64,000 bases of DNA from Acidobacteriota bacterium (GCA_020199775.1 JAIVJZ010000041.1:1-64000); one strand, 5' to 3'; counted from the stretch's first letter, positions 36,241 to 44,497 are shown. Notes: generated by a model from the sequence alone, not told the origin. Translations and numbers: made by a program.

Positions 36241-37056
36241 TTATTGGAGGACGAAGCTATATACGGCGAACGCCTTCCGGCTGACCGGCTTGCCCGCGAT
36301 TTCAACCGGGGCGAAACTCGAACGGCGCGCCGCCTCGGACGCGGCCTCCGCCAACGTTTTGAGGGCATTGCCGCACAGCAAAGGCTCCGCGCTCGTCACC
36401 TGCCCCGCCCCGTCGATCTCAAGCACGACGAAGACGCGGCCTTGCAGCCTGAAGCTCTTGGCTTCTTCGGGATAACGCGGCGGCGGCGAACTTATTCGCT
36501 TGCCGACCCCTTCGAGGCTCGCCGGAGGCGTCAGCCCGGCGGCGACGATAGCGTCCTGCAAGAGAATTTTGTTGATGCGTTCGGACAGCGTCAACCCGTT
36601 GCCGACACGCAGACGCCCCTTCGCCGTCAGGATGCACCCGTAAGCGTTCAGCGCGTTCATGGTGGCTTTGGAAGTGGGGGCGCGCCCCTGCTCCCTGCGC
36701 GCGAGAATCCGTTCGCACAGCGGCTCGGCTTTGCCCGCGTCGCCGAGCGCGAGGTAGAGCGCGAGCAGGTTGTTCAACGCCGTGCCGACCAAAGGGTCTT
36801 CATCCTTCAGAACTTTTTCGCGCAGGGCGAGCGCACGCTGCGCCGCCGGTAACGCTTCTTTATATTTGCCCGCCGCATAAAGCTGCACCACTGACGCGCT
36901 GAGTTTGTCGGCTTCCTGCAATTCCGCCGGCTGCGGCGACGTTGGTTTATCCTGAACAGCGGAGACGACGGCGGCGGCGGGAGTCGGGCTGGCCGCTTGC
37001 GCGTGGGCTGCGTGCGGCAGCAGGCAGACGAACGCCGCGAGGATTAGTTGTTTCAT
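36241..37056 (-). CDS. Secreted TPR protein with C-terminal TonB-like domain (paralogue 2)
   Basis: 271 residues from ATG 37056; a GTG two codons earlier is possible. A signal peptide (MKQLILAAFVCLLPHAAHAQ) precedes TPR-like helices (VVQLYAAGKYKEALPAAQRA, then LYLALGDAGKAEPLCERILA) and a TonB-C domain (PPPRYPEEAKSFRLQGRVFV, ending AVYSFVLQ). It shares layout and key phrases with the 34440-35507 protein, so the two are a diverged duplication. The gene follows the SDR stop by 12 bases. Confidence 0.85.
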   Translation of the reverse strand: MKQLILAAFVCLLPHAAHAQAASPTPAAAVVSAVQDKPTSPQPAELQEADKLSASVVQLYAAGKYKEALPAAQRALALREKVLKDEDPLVGTALNNLLALYLALGDAGKAEPLCERILARREQGRAPTSKATMNALNAYGCILTAKGRLRVGNGLTLSERINKILLQDAIVAAGLTPPASLEGVGKRISSPPPRYPEEAKSFRLQGRVFVVLEIDGAGQVTSAEPLLCGNALKTLAEAASEAARRSSFAPVEIAGKPVSRKAFAVYSFVLQ

Positions 37057-37068
37057 TCTCACCCGTCC

Positions 37069-37791
37069 TCACTTGGTTTTAGGCGGCATGCTCGGCCTGA
37101 TCTCGACGCGACTCGGCAGACTCCGCTCGTCGTGTCGCAGCAAGTCGAACACGACGCGCGCCACGTCCGGCGGTTGCAGTTGCCAACTCTGCTCCGCGCT
37201 TGGCACGTCGCCGCCGAAGTGTGTGTTGACCGAACCGGGCATGATGTAACTGACCTTGATGCGGTCGTGCCGCACCTCCTGCATCAACGCCTCGCTGAAG
37301 CCGTTCAAGGCAAACTTCGACGCGTTATAGGCGGCCATGCGCGGGTGCGGGTTCGCGCCCGCGAGCGAAGAGATGTTGATGATGTAGCCGCCGCCGCGCG
37401 CTCGCATCAGCGGGATCGCTTCGTGGCAGCAATAGAAGACGCTGTTGAGATTCGTCTCAAGCACGGCGCGGAAATCTTCCGGCGACATCTCCTCGACGCT
37501 CTGAAACAGACCGACGCCCGCGTTATTGACCAACACGTCAACGCCGCCGAACTCCGCGACCGTGTGTTCGAACAGGGCGCGCACCTCTTCGTAGTCGCGC
37601 ACGTCGCACACCGCGCCCGTCACGCGCCCTTCGCCCGCGTCGCCCAACTCTTCGACCGCGCGCCGCACCTCGTCCTCGCTCCGCGCGCTCACGCACACGT
37701 CCATGCCTTCCCGCGCCAGAGCTTCGGCAATCGCGCGCCCGATGCCCTTCGTGCTCCCCGTTACGATTGCGACCTTGCCGTTCAGATTCGT
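37069..37791 (-). CDS. Short-chain dehydrogenase/reductase with a non-AUG start
   Basis: A 240-residue classical SDR. The cofactor motif TGSTKGIG lies upstream of the first in-frame ATG (37704) and is still in frame; NNAG, the catalytic Ser in ISSLAG and YNASK follow. The frame opens right after a TGA at 37794-37792 with the codons ACG-AAT-CTG-AAC-GGC-AAG, that is xNLNGKVAIVTG, where relatives have MNLNGK. No ATG, GTG or TTG is available before the Rossmann motif, so translation must start at ACG 37791 or CTG 37785, with GGGGG just upstream. A start-codon mutation (ATG to ACG) or an assembly error is the alternative. Confidence 0.8.
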   Translation of the reverse strand, partial: TNLNGKVAIVTGSTKGIGRAIAEALAREGMDVCVSARSEDEVRRAVEELGDAGEGRVTGAVCDVRDYEEVRALFEHTVAEFGGVDVLVNNAGVGLFQSVEEMSPEDFRAVLETNLNSVFYCCHEAIPLMRARGGGYIINISSLAGANPHPRMAAYNASKFALNGFSEALMQEVRHDRIKVSYIMPGSVNTHFGGDVPSAEQSWQLQPPDVARVVFDLLRHDERSLPSRVEIRPSMPPKTK

Positions 37792-37808
37792 TCAACCCCC
37801 AAAAAGAA

Positions 37809-37888
37809 CGTGAATCGTGAATCGTAAATCGTGAATAGAAGGAAGCCGGTTTTCTCTATTCACGATTCACGATTCACGATTTACGAAG
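37809..37888. repeat. Word-repeat hairpin (GTGAATC units) at the gatB stop
   Basis: The left arm, 37809-37840, is a run of GTGAATC/GTAAATC units. The right arm, 37855-37888, is their complement (ctctattcacgattcacgat and on). The loop is about 14 bases. The gatB stop codon (37874-37876) and the last codons of GatB fall inside the right arm. Confidence 0.9.
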
Positions 37889-39352
37889 TCTTTCCTGCAA
37901 CACTTCGTTGACGAGTTTCGGATTCGCTTTGCCCTTCGAGGCTTTCATCACCTGCCCGACGAAAAAGCCGAAGAGCGTCTCTTTGCCCGCGCGATACTGT
38001 TCGAGTTGTTTCGGGCTGGCGGCGATCACTTCGTCCACGATCCCCTCGATCTCGCCCGCGTCGCTGACCTGCGCGAGTCCCTGTTCCTCGACGATAACGG
38101 CGGCCGACTTGCCCGACGCGAACATCTCGACGAGCACTTCCTTGCCCTGCTTCCCGCTGATCTTGCCCTCGTCAATCAGCCGCACGAGCGCGCCCAACTC
38201 TTCGGCCTTAACCGGCGACTCCTCCGCCCCGCGCCCCGATGCTTCGAGTTCACGCAGCAGTTCCGACCTGATCCAGTTGGCCGCCGCGCGCGCGTTTGTA
38301 GCCGCACGCGCCGCGCGTTCGTAGTAGTCGGCGAGGCCGCGCTCGGCGGTAAACTGCGAGGCGTCGTCGAACGACAGCCCATACTCTTCCATGAAACGGC
38401 GGCGGCGGGCTTCCGGCAACTCCGGCATCTGCGCCGTCACTTCTTCGATGAAGGCGGCCGTGACGACGAGCGGCGGCAAGTCGGGTTCGGGAAAGTAACG
38501 ATAGTCGTGCGCCTCCTCTTTCGAGCGCATCACGCGCGTTTCATTCGCGCGGTCGTCCCACAGGCGCGTCTCCTGCGTGACGCGCCCGCCCGATTCGATC
38601 AACTCGATGTGCCGCTCGATCTCGTACTCGATGGCCTTCTGCATGAAGCGCACCGAGTTCAGATTCTTGAGTTCGACCTTCGTGCCGAACTTCTCTTCGC
38701 CCGCGCGCCGCACCGACACGTTGGCCTCGCAACGCAGGTTGCCCTTCTCCATGTCGGCCTCGGACGCGCCCACCCATTGCAGCGCGCGCCTGACGTGGTT
38801 GACGTAATCGTATGCTTCCCAGGAAGTGCGGAAGTCCGGTTCCGTCACGATCTCGGCGAGCGGCGTGCCCGCGCGGTTGAGGTCAACGTAGGAATAGCGA
38901 TCCGTCTCGGGCAGACCCTCGTGGACGTTCTTGCCCGCGTCTTCTTCGAGGTGCATGCGCGTGATGCGGATAATCATCGGCCGCCACTCGCGCGCGTGCC
39001 CGGCCGCGTCGCGCGTGGCGGTAACGATCTCAAGCTCGCCGTGCTCGGAGAACGGGCGGTCGTATTGCGAGATTTGGTAGCCCTTCGGCAGGTCGGGGTA
39101 GAAATAATTTTTGCGCGCGAAGATCGACTCTTCGTTGATGCGCAAGCCGAGCGCGAGCGCCGCGCGCGCGCCGAGTTCGACGGCGCGACGATTCAAGACC
39201 GGCAGCGCGCCCGGCAACCCCAGACACACGGGACACGTGTTCGCGTTCGGCTCGTCGCCGAAACGCGTCGAGCAGCCGCAAAAAATCTTCGACTCCGTAT
39301 TGAGTTGCGCGTGAATTTCGAGGCCGATGACGGCCTCCCAGCCTTCTTTCAT
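37874..39352 (-). CDS. gatB: Aspartyl/glutamyl-tRNA amidotransferase subunit B
   Basis: A 492-residue, full-length GatB. It begins MKEGWEAVIGLEIHAQLNTE, with the zinc cysteines in FCGCSTRFG and NTCPVCLGLPG, the kinase-like site region NYFYPDLPKGYQISQYDRP, and a C-terminal YqeY-like domain (IDEGKISGKQGKEVL). As part of GatCAB it amidates Glu-tRNA-Gln or Asp-tRNA-Asn. gatA and gatC are not in the window. The ATG directly abuts a heptamer-repeat hairpin, so there is no visible Shine-Dalgarno sequence. Confidence 0.95.
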   Translation of the reverse strand: MKEGWEAVIGLEIHAQLNTESKIFCGCSTRFGDEPNANTCPVCLGLPGALPVLNRRAVELGARAALALGLRINEESIFARKNYFYPDLPKGYQISQYDRPFSEHGELEIVTATRDAAGHAREWRPMIIRITRMHLEEDAGKNVHEGLPETDRYSYVDLNRAGTPLAEIVTEPDFRTSWEAYDYVNHVRRALQWVGASEADMEKGNLRCEANVSVRRAGEEKFGTKVELKNLNSVRFMQKAIEYEIERHIELIESGGRVTQETRLWDDRANETRVMRSKEEAHDYRYFPEPDLPPLVVTAAFIEEVTAQMPELPEARRRRFMEEYGLSFDDASQFTAERGLADYYERAARAATNARAAANWIRSELLRELEASGRGAEESPVKAEELGALVRLIDEGKISGKQGKEVLVEMFASGKSAAVIVEEQGLAQVSDAGEIEGIVDEVIAASPKQLEQYRAGKETLFGFFVGQVMKASKGKANPKLVNEVLQERLRKS

Positions 39353-39454
39353 AGTAAGCAGTAAGCAGCGAGCAGTGAGCAGTGAGCAGTGAGCAGTGAG
39401 CAGTAAGTTAATCTTACTGTTTCCTGTTTTAACTGCTTACAGCTTACTGCTCAC
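39353..39454. repeat. Heptamer-repeat hairpin (AGTGAGC units) between the rhodanese gene and gatB
   Basis: Eight tandem heptamers run from 39353 to 39408: AGTAAGC twice, AGCGAGC, AGTGAGC four times, AGTAAGT. A shorter complementary arm, aactgcttacagcttactgc, lies at 39431-39454. The first unit touches the gatB start codon, and the opposite arm contains the rhodanese stop codon. Confidence 0.9.
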
Positions 39455-39864
39455 TTTCCTTTCGGTTCGAGTGGAAGCCCGCAATCGCGCCACGCGTTGA
39501 TGCCGCCGACGAGAATGTAGAGTTCCGTGAAATCGTATTCTTCAAGGATCAGCGCCGCACGGGCGCTGGAATTTTCGTAGTGTCAGGCGCAATAGGTGAC
39601 GACCGGGCGGCCGCGCGGCACTTCTCCGATGCGCGCCTCCAACTCTTCGCGCCGGATGTAGAGCGACCCCTGAATTTGCACGTCGCTCTGTGCGTAGTGG
39701 CGCGCGTTGCGCGTGTCGAGAAAGACGGGCGCGCGCGCCTCTTCAACCAACCGCCAAGCCTCTTTCGGACTGACCCGCACCGGCTCTCTCAGGTCTCCCA
39801 ACTTCTCCACACCTCTTCCGAAATTCAAATCCGCACACGCGACGCGAACACGCACCCGGCGCAT
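39451..39864 (-). CDS. Rhodanese-like protein, candidate selenoprotein (in-frame UGA at codon 94)
   Basis: A single rhodanese domain: VSPKEAWRLVEEARAPVFLD, HYAQSDVQIQGSLYI, the active-site loop VTYCA-UGA-HYENSSARAAL, and the end YILVGGINAWRDCGLPLEP. The frame is open on both sides of the UGA (39585-39583), which stands where relatives have the second Cys of a C-x-C loop (YCxCPxE, recalled). A GC-rich hairpin suitable as a SECIS begins 14 bases after the UGA. The stop is at 39451. The start is uncertain: ATG 39864 is used, while TTG 39930 or a GTG nearer the domain are possible. The alternative is a pseudogene with one nonsense mutation. It lies upstream of gatB on the same strand. Confidence 0.6.
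39550..39568 (-). promoter_or_regulatory. Candidate bacterial SECIS hairpin in the rhodanese gene
   Basis: On the minus strand cagcgcc pairs perfectly with ggcgctg (7 bp), closing a five-base loop CGTGC that has G among its first two bases. The apical loop begins 21 bases after the UGA. This agrees with the general bacterial SECIS pattern as I recall it (short stem, G at the loop start, about 16-37 bases from UGA). It is also coding sequence, so chance is possible. Confidence 0.5.
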
Positions 39865-40159
39865 GATTCGCGAAACTGCCACGCGGGAACGCAGGTACGG
39901 GCGCGCGGCTGTCTGACCTTCTTTAATCAATTAACCGAGTATAACATTCGCCCAAAGGCGCGGCGAAACGGACAGGTATGCCACGTCTTTGTGAAATAAA
40001 AACTAGCTTCCGCCGAATGAATTTAGTATACAATCCGCGCACTCAGGCTGCATTTCGGTTTTTGAAGCTGTGACCGCGCCCCGGCAATAAAGTGCGGTGG
40101 CGGCGGTTGTCTTTGACAAGGTATCCACCTTTTTCTCCCAAAGGAGGGGAAATAAGATT

Positions 40160-40579
40160 ATGGCTAAAACTGTTGCGACCATTATCGGTGTCGTGTTTTT
40201 ACTCGTGGGAATCGTCGGCTTCGTCGCGCCCGGCGTCGCCGGCTTTCACCTGAGCACCGCGCATAACCTCATCCACATTATTTCGGGCGCGCTTTCACTC
40301 TACTTCGGTCTGGCCGGGACGCTCAGAGGTGCGCGTCTCTTCTGCATCGTGTTCGGGGCGGTCTACGGGCTGCTCGGCGTGGCGGGCTTCCTGCTCGGCG
40401 CGCCCGGCACGCCTTCGATGCCCGGCATGGTCGCCGACGACCGCCTGTTCAAGGTGCTTCCGGGGGCGCTCGAACTCGGCACGAGCGACCACACGTTTCA
40501 CGTCCTGCTCGCAATCGTCTACATCGTCGCGGGCTTGATGACCAAAGCCGCCTACGACACGGCGAGAGATCACGACTAG
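40160..40579 (+). CDS. DUF4383 family membrane protein
   Basis: 139 residues from ATG 40160, preceded by AGGAGG at a suitable distance; an ATG at 40097 would place this ribosome-binding site inside the gene. Four hydrophobic segments are present: TVATIIGVVFLLVGIVGFVA, LIHIISGALSLYFGLAGTLR, LFCIVFGAVYGLLGVAGFLL and TFHVLLAIVYIVAGLMTKAA. Length and the HNLIHIISG motif match DUF4383. It is an inner-membrane protein of unknown function, standing alone between two short intergenic regions. Confidence 0.85.
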   Translation: MAKTVATIIGVVFLLVGIVGFVAPGVAGFHLSTAHNLIHIISGALSLYFGLAGTLRGARLFCIVFGAVYGLLGVAGFLLGAPGTPSMPGMVADDRLFKVLPGALELGTSDHTFHVLLAIVYIVAGLMTKAAYDTARDHD

Positions 40580-40605
40580 GCGCGCCCCGCGTCATCGAAT
40601 CGAAG

Positions 40606-40688
40606 AGAGACTGTAGGAGGGACAAGCGCACGCGGCGTGGCGCGCGTGCGCCGCCGCGTCGTGTTTCCCTCCCGCGGCCTCTCTTTCA
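40606..40688 (+). terminator. Terminator-like stem-loop after the DUF4383 gene
   Basis: Nested pairing: gagaga with tctctt, ggaggga with tccctcc and acgcggcg with cgccgcgt. The structure is followed by tcatttt. It separates the DUF4383 gene from mtnA. The rest of 40580-40826 is the mtnA leader, where no riboswitch was recognised. Confidence 0.55.
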
Positions 40689-40826
40689 TTTTGCCGCCAC
40701 GTTTGCCGCCTTCCCGGCCGTCGGTTAAGATGTTGCACGTCAAAATTCAAAGATGAAAGCATTAGTTACACCGCCCGAACACGCGTCGTTCATCTTGCAA
40801 ACATCATCCGAGGAGCGTTTCTTTTA

Positions 40827-41873
40827 ATGATCAAAACGGTCGAATGGACTGCCGAAGGCGTACGCATGATCGATCAGCGTTTGCTGCCGACTGAAGAAAA
40901 ATACCTGATGCTGCGTTCGTGTGAAGAGGTGGCCGAGAGTATCAAAGACATGGCGGTGCGGGGCGCGCCCGCCATCGGAGTAAGCGCGGCGATGGGACTC
41001 GCCCTCGGACTCAAACAGGCGGTCGCCACGTCTACTCCCGACCTCCAGTACGACTTCGATTACATGTGCGACCTGATGAGCCGCACGCGCCCGACCGCCG
41101 TCAACCTGTTCTGGGCTATCGAACGCATGCGCGAGGCTTTCCGGCGCGCCGCGGCCGAGACTTCGGACGCTGAAGTGATCAAGGGGCGCATGATCGACGA
41201 GGCCAAGGCCATCTTTGAAGAAGACATTGCCTCTAACCGTGCGCTCGGCCGTTTCGGCGGCGAGTTGCTGGCCGACGGCGCGACCGTGCTGACGCACTGC
41301 AACGCGGGCGCGCTCGCCACCGCCGGAGACTACGGCACCGCGCTCGGCGTGATTCGCGGCGCGTGCGATGCGGGCAAACGTATCGCCGTCATCGCCGACG
41401 AGACGCGCCCCTTCCTTCAGGGCTCGCGCCTCACCGCGTGGGAACTCGACAAAGACAACATTCCCGTCACGCTCATCACCGACAACATGGCCGGGCACGT
41501 GATGAAGCAAGGCAAAGTTGACGCCGTCGTCGTCGGCGCGGATCGCATCGCCTCAAACGGCGACACGGCCAACAAGATCGGCACGTACATGGTCGCCGTC
41601 CTCGCGCGCCAGCACAACATCCCCTTCTATGTCGCCGCGCCCCTCTCAACCGTTGACCTGAACATCGCCTCGGGCGAGCAAATCCCGATTGAGGAGCGCA
41701 ACGCCAGAGAGGTGACGCACATGCACGAACACCGCCTCGCCCCGGAAGGCATCAACGTGCAAAACTTCGCCTTCGACGTGACGCCCAACGAATTCATCGC
41801 CGCCATCATCACCGACAAAGGCGTCGCCCGCCCGCCATACACCGAGACTTTGAGGAAGATGTTTGAAAGCTGA
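40827..41873 (+). CDS. mtnA: S-methyl-5-thioribose-1-phosphate isomerase
   Basis: A 348-residue member of the eIF2B-alpha-like family. [40 protein letters not shown] (catalytic Cys region), [20 protein letters not shown] (catalytic Asp) and NPAFDVTP-type wording near the end ([19 protein letters not shown]) identify MtnA. It converts MTR-1-P to MTRu-1-P in the methionine salvage pathway. No other salvage genes are nearby. GAGGAG lies about 11 bases upstream. A bidirectional terminator separates it from the convergent epimerase gene. Confidence 0.95.
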   Translation: MIKTVEWTAEGVRMIDQRLLPTEEKYLMLRSCEEVAESIKDMAVRGAPAIGVSAAMGLALGLKQAVATSTPDLQYDFDYMCDLMSRTRPTAVNLFWAIERMREAFRRAAAETSDAEVIKGRMIDEAKAIFEEDIASNRALGRFGGELLADGATVLTHCNAGALATAGDYGTALGVIRGACDAGKRIAVIADETRPFLQGSRLTAWELDKDNIPVTLITDNMAGHVMKQGKVDAVVVGADRIASNGDTANKIGTYMVAVLARQHNIPFYVAAPLSTVDLNIASGEQIPIEERNAREVTHMHEHRLAPEGINVQNFAFDVTPNEFIAAIITDKGVARPPYTETLRKMFES

Positions 41874-41936
41874 GACGAACCGGCGCGATGCGTCCTGTGC
41901 GCATCAGTCCGCAACCTGCGACGGTCACAACTAAAC

Positions 41937-41976
41937 TTCAAAGCCCGCGTCTTGAAATCGAGACGCGGGCTTTGAA
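41937..41976. terminator. Bidirectional terminator between mtnA and the epimerase gene
   Basis: A perfect 16-bp stem: ttcaaagcccgcgtct (41937-41952) with agacgcgggctttgaa (41961-41976), and the 8-base loop tgaaatcg. It sits between two convergent genes. Confidence 0.85.
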
Positions 41977-41978
41977 GT

Positions 41979-42965
41979 CTATAGCGATTTGCAGATGAGT
42001 GTGACCGGTATCAAAACCGTAGGGGCAGGGCTAGTCCAGTCAATCGTGTGGCGCAAGCCTTCTTCCAGTCCGACCTGTGGTTCGTAGCCGAGAAACTCGC
42101 GCGCGCGCGTGATGTCCGCAAGGCTGTGCTTCACGTCGCCGACGCGCGCCTCCCGATATTCGGCTTGTACGCCCGCGTTGCCCGTCACCTGCTTCAGCAT
42201 GTCGAGCAATTCATTGAGCGTCACGCGTTCGCCGTTGGCGACGTTGATGATCTGGCCGACGCCGCGCATGGTTTCCGCCGCACGCATGTTTGCCTCGACG
42301 ACGTTGGCGATGTAAGTGAAATCGCGCGACTGTTCGCCGTCGCCATAGATGACGGGCGTCTGCCCGGTCGAAAGCGCGTCGATGAAGCGGGAGATGACGC
42401 CGGAGTAAGTCGAACTGGGGTCTTGGCGCGGCCCGAAGACGTTGAAGTAGCGCAGGCAGACGGTCTCTAATTTGTAGGTGCGCGTGAAGACCTGACAGTA
42501 GTACTCGCCTATGAGTTTGGCGGCGGCGTAGGGCGAGAGCGGCTCTGGCAACATCGTCTCGACTTTGGGGAGCGTGGGCTGGTCGCCATAGGCGGAACTC
42601 GAAGCCGCGTAGACGATGCGGCGCACGCCGCTCTCGCGCGCCGCCAGCAGCAACGAGAAGGTCGCTTCGGCGCAGGCGTGATGCGTCTCGCGCGGGTTGT
42701 CCACCGAGCGCGGCACGCTCGGTATGGCGGCTTCGTGATAGACGAGTTCGACGCCTTCGAGCGCGCGCCTGAGCGTCGCCTCGTCGTTCAGGTTCCCGCG
42801 CACGAAATCTATGTCGCCGCCGATCTCTTCCAGATTCTCGGCGTGGCCGGTCGAGAGATCGTCAATCACGCGCACGCGCGCGCCGCGTGCGGCGAAAGTC
42901 GCCGCGATGTGCGAACCGATGAAGCCCGCTCCGCCGGTCACGAGCACGATTCCAGAGAGACTCAT
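41979..42965 (-). CDS. NAD-dependent sugar-nucleotide epimerase (UDP-glucose 4-epimerase-like extended SDR)
   Basis: 328 residues. TGGAGFIGSH (about 10-19) binds NAD, and SSSAYGD with SPYAAAKLIGEYYC (about 120-155) give the catalytic Ser/Tyr/Lys. YFNVFGPRQDP and YGDGEQSRDFTYIANVVEAN are typical of GalE/WbpP-type enzymes. The gene follows ugd by 51 bases on the same strand, so a UDP-glucuronate or UDP-hexose 4-epimerase role is plausible. The last about 17 residues (SPAPTVLIPVTLICKSL) come from a dispersed repeat and are not part of the family; the catalytic domain is complete before them. Confidence 0.85.
   Translation of the reverse strand: MSLSGIVLVTGGAGFIGSHIAATFAARGARVRVIDDLSTGHAENLEEIGGDIDFVRGNLNDEATLRRALEGVELVYHEAAIPSVPRSVDNPRETHHACAEATFSLLLAARESGVRRIVYAASSSAYGDQPTLPKVETMLPEPLSPYAAAKLIGEYYCQVFTRTYKLETVCLRYFNVFGPRQDPSSTYSGVISRFIDALSTGQTPVIYGDGEQSRDFTYIANVVEANMRAAETMRGVGQIINVANGERVTLNELLDMLKQVTGNAGVQAEYREARVGDVKHSLADITRAREFLGYEPQVGLEEGLRHTIDWTSPAPTVLIPVTLICKSL
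41980..42036. repeat. Dispersed repeat copy 2, forming the end of the epimerase gene
   Basis: It matches 6322-6378 at 54 of 57 positions but lacks the palindrome that follows in copy 1. Read on the minus strand it supplies the last codons and the TAG stop of the epimerase. Confidence 0.85.
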
Positions 42966-43016
42966 ATTAGTAGTTGTAGCGGGTGCGCTGAAACGTCGAG
43001 CCGCTTCTTCCGCGTG

Positions 43017-44339
43017 TCACTTATCGTTGGGAACTGTTTGTGGTCGCCGGCCGACGCCGACGTACTCGAAGCCGAGTTCCATCATGGCGTCGGGATCGTA
43101 GATGTTGCGCAGGTCGGCGATCTTCGGGGCGCGCATCAATTCGCGCACGCGCTCCATGTTGAGCGCGCGAAACTGATTCCACTCGGTCATGAAGACGAGG
43201 GCGTCCGCCCCGGTCACGGCCGCATATTCGTCCTCAGCGTATTCGAGGTCGGGCAAATATGCGCGTGCGGCGTCCATCGCGATGGGGTCGTAGGCGCGCA
43301 CCGTCGCGCCGCTCTCCGTGAGGCGACGGATGATATCCACGGAGGGTGCTTCGCGCATGTCGTCCGTGCCCGGTTTGAAGGCGAGGCCGAGTACGGCGAT
43401 TGTCTTCCCCGACAGGTCGCCCACTAGTTTTTCGATCTTCGGCACCATCAACTCGCGCTGACGCTCGTTGACCTTGACCACCGCGCCCACGATGAGCGCG
43501 TCGTAGTCGAACTGGCGCGCGATGGAGAGCAGCGCGTGCGTGTCCTTCGGGAAACACGAACCGCCGAAGCCGGGGCCGGGGTGCAGGAATTTTTTCCCGA
43601 TGCGATTGTCCATGCCGAGCGCGCGCGCCACGTCGTGCACGTCGCAGCCGATGCGGTCGCAGAGATTCGCGATCTCGTTGATGAAGGAAATTTTCGTGGC
43701 GAGGAAGGCGTTCGCGGCGTACTTCGTCAACTCGGCGCCTTCCAACGAAGTGATGACGAAAGGCGTCTCGATCAGGTAGAGCGGGCGATAGAGGTCTTTG
43801 ATGATGGCGATGGCTTCCGGGTCGCGGCTGCCGATGACGACGCGGTCGGGGCGCATGAAATCGCCGATGGCCGCGCCCTCGCGCAGGAATTCGGGATTCG
43901 AAACCATGCCGAACTTCGCGTTCTTCCTCTGCTCGCCGATGATGCGCCTGAGGTGCTCGCCGGTGCCCACGGGCACGGTAGACTTCGTGACGATCACTTT
44001 GTAATCGTTCATGTGTTCGGCGACGGAGCGCGCCGCCGCTTCGACGTGGCTCAAGTCGGCCGAACCGTCTTCCCGTGGCGGCGTGCCGACGGCCAGCAGG
44101 ATCACCAGCGACTGCTCGACCGCGGTTTTCAAGTCCGTCGTGAATTTCAGCCGCCCGGCCTGCGCGTTTTTCTCGACGAGTTGATCGAGGCCGGGTTCGT
44201 AAATCGGCATGTGACCCTGGTTGAGACGCTCGATCTTGTGCGCGTCAATGTCAACGCACACCACGTCAACGCCGAACTCGGCGAAACACGCGCCCGTCAC
44301 CAAGCCGACGTACCCAGTCCCGATCACTGCAATCTGCAT
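43017..44339 (-). CDS. ugd: UDP-glucose 6-dehydrogenase
   Basis: 440 residues from ATG 44339 (MQIAVIGTGYVGLVTGACFA); upstream codons read as non-homologous. It has the N-terminal NAD domain, the SNPEFLREGAAIGDFMRPDR block, the catalytic Cys in GPGFGGSCFPKDT (about 260) and the C-terminal UDP-binding domain (GLAFKPGTDDMREAPS). It oxidises UDP-glucose to UDP-glucuronate with two NAD+, supplying acidic sugars for exopolysaccharide or LPS. It forms an operon with the epimerase downstream; a terminator hairpin separates it from the FecR-like gene. Confidence 0.95.
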   Translation of the reverse strand: MQIAVIGTGYVGLVTGACFAEFGVDVVCVDIDAHKIERLNQGHMPIYEPGLDQLVEKNAQAGRLKFTTDLKTAVEQSLVILLAVGTPPREDGSADLSHVEAAARSVAEHMNDYKVIVTKSTVPVGTGEHLRRIIGEQRKNAKFGMVSNPEFLREGAAIGDFMRPDRVVIGSRDPEAIAIIKDLYRPLYLIETPFVITSLEGAELTKYAANAFLATKISFINEIANLCDRIGCDVHDVARALGMDNRIGKKFLHPGPGFGGSCFPKDTHALLSIARQFDYDALIVGAVVKVNERQRELMVPKIEKLVGDLSGKTIAVLGLAFKPGTDDMREAPSVDIIRRLTESGATVRAYDPIAMDAARAYLPDLEYAEDEYAAVTGADALVFMTEWNQFRALNMERVRELMRAPKIADLRNIYDPDAMMELGFEYVGVGRRPQTVPNDK

Positions 44340-44385
44340 TGCTAAAACAGAACCTTTCGCAGAAGTGGCACTTTTAGGCAAAAGT

Positions 44386-44424
44386 TTGCGGGTCACGCGG
44401 GGTAAACCCGCGCGTGACCCGCAA
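44386..44424 (-). terminator. Terminator after the FecR-like gene
   Basis: ttgcgggtcacgcg (44386-44399) pairs with cgcgtgacccgcaa (44411-44424), with additional ggg/ccc pairing inside. On the minus strand it is followed by acttttgcc. It lies between the FecR-like gene and ugd. Confidence 0.75.
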
Positions 44425-44497
44425 GTGAAGGTTCTCGTCTACCGTGCGCGAGAAAATCGCACAGCCGTTAATGTCTAACAACTTAACTGCCGGCGAA

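Noticed and set aside
38006..39364. Long open frame antisense to gatB
   Set aside because: GatB is complete and conserved on the minus strand.
39353..39408. Tandem heptamers as a CRISPR array
   Set aside because: The units are contiguous and only 7 bases long, with no spacers and no cas genes.
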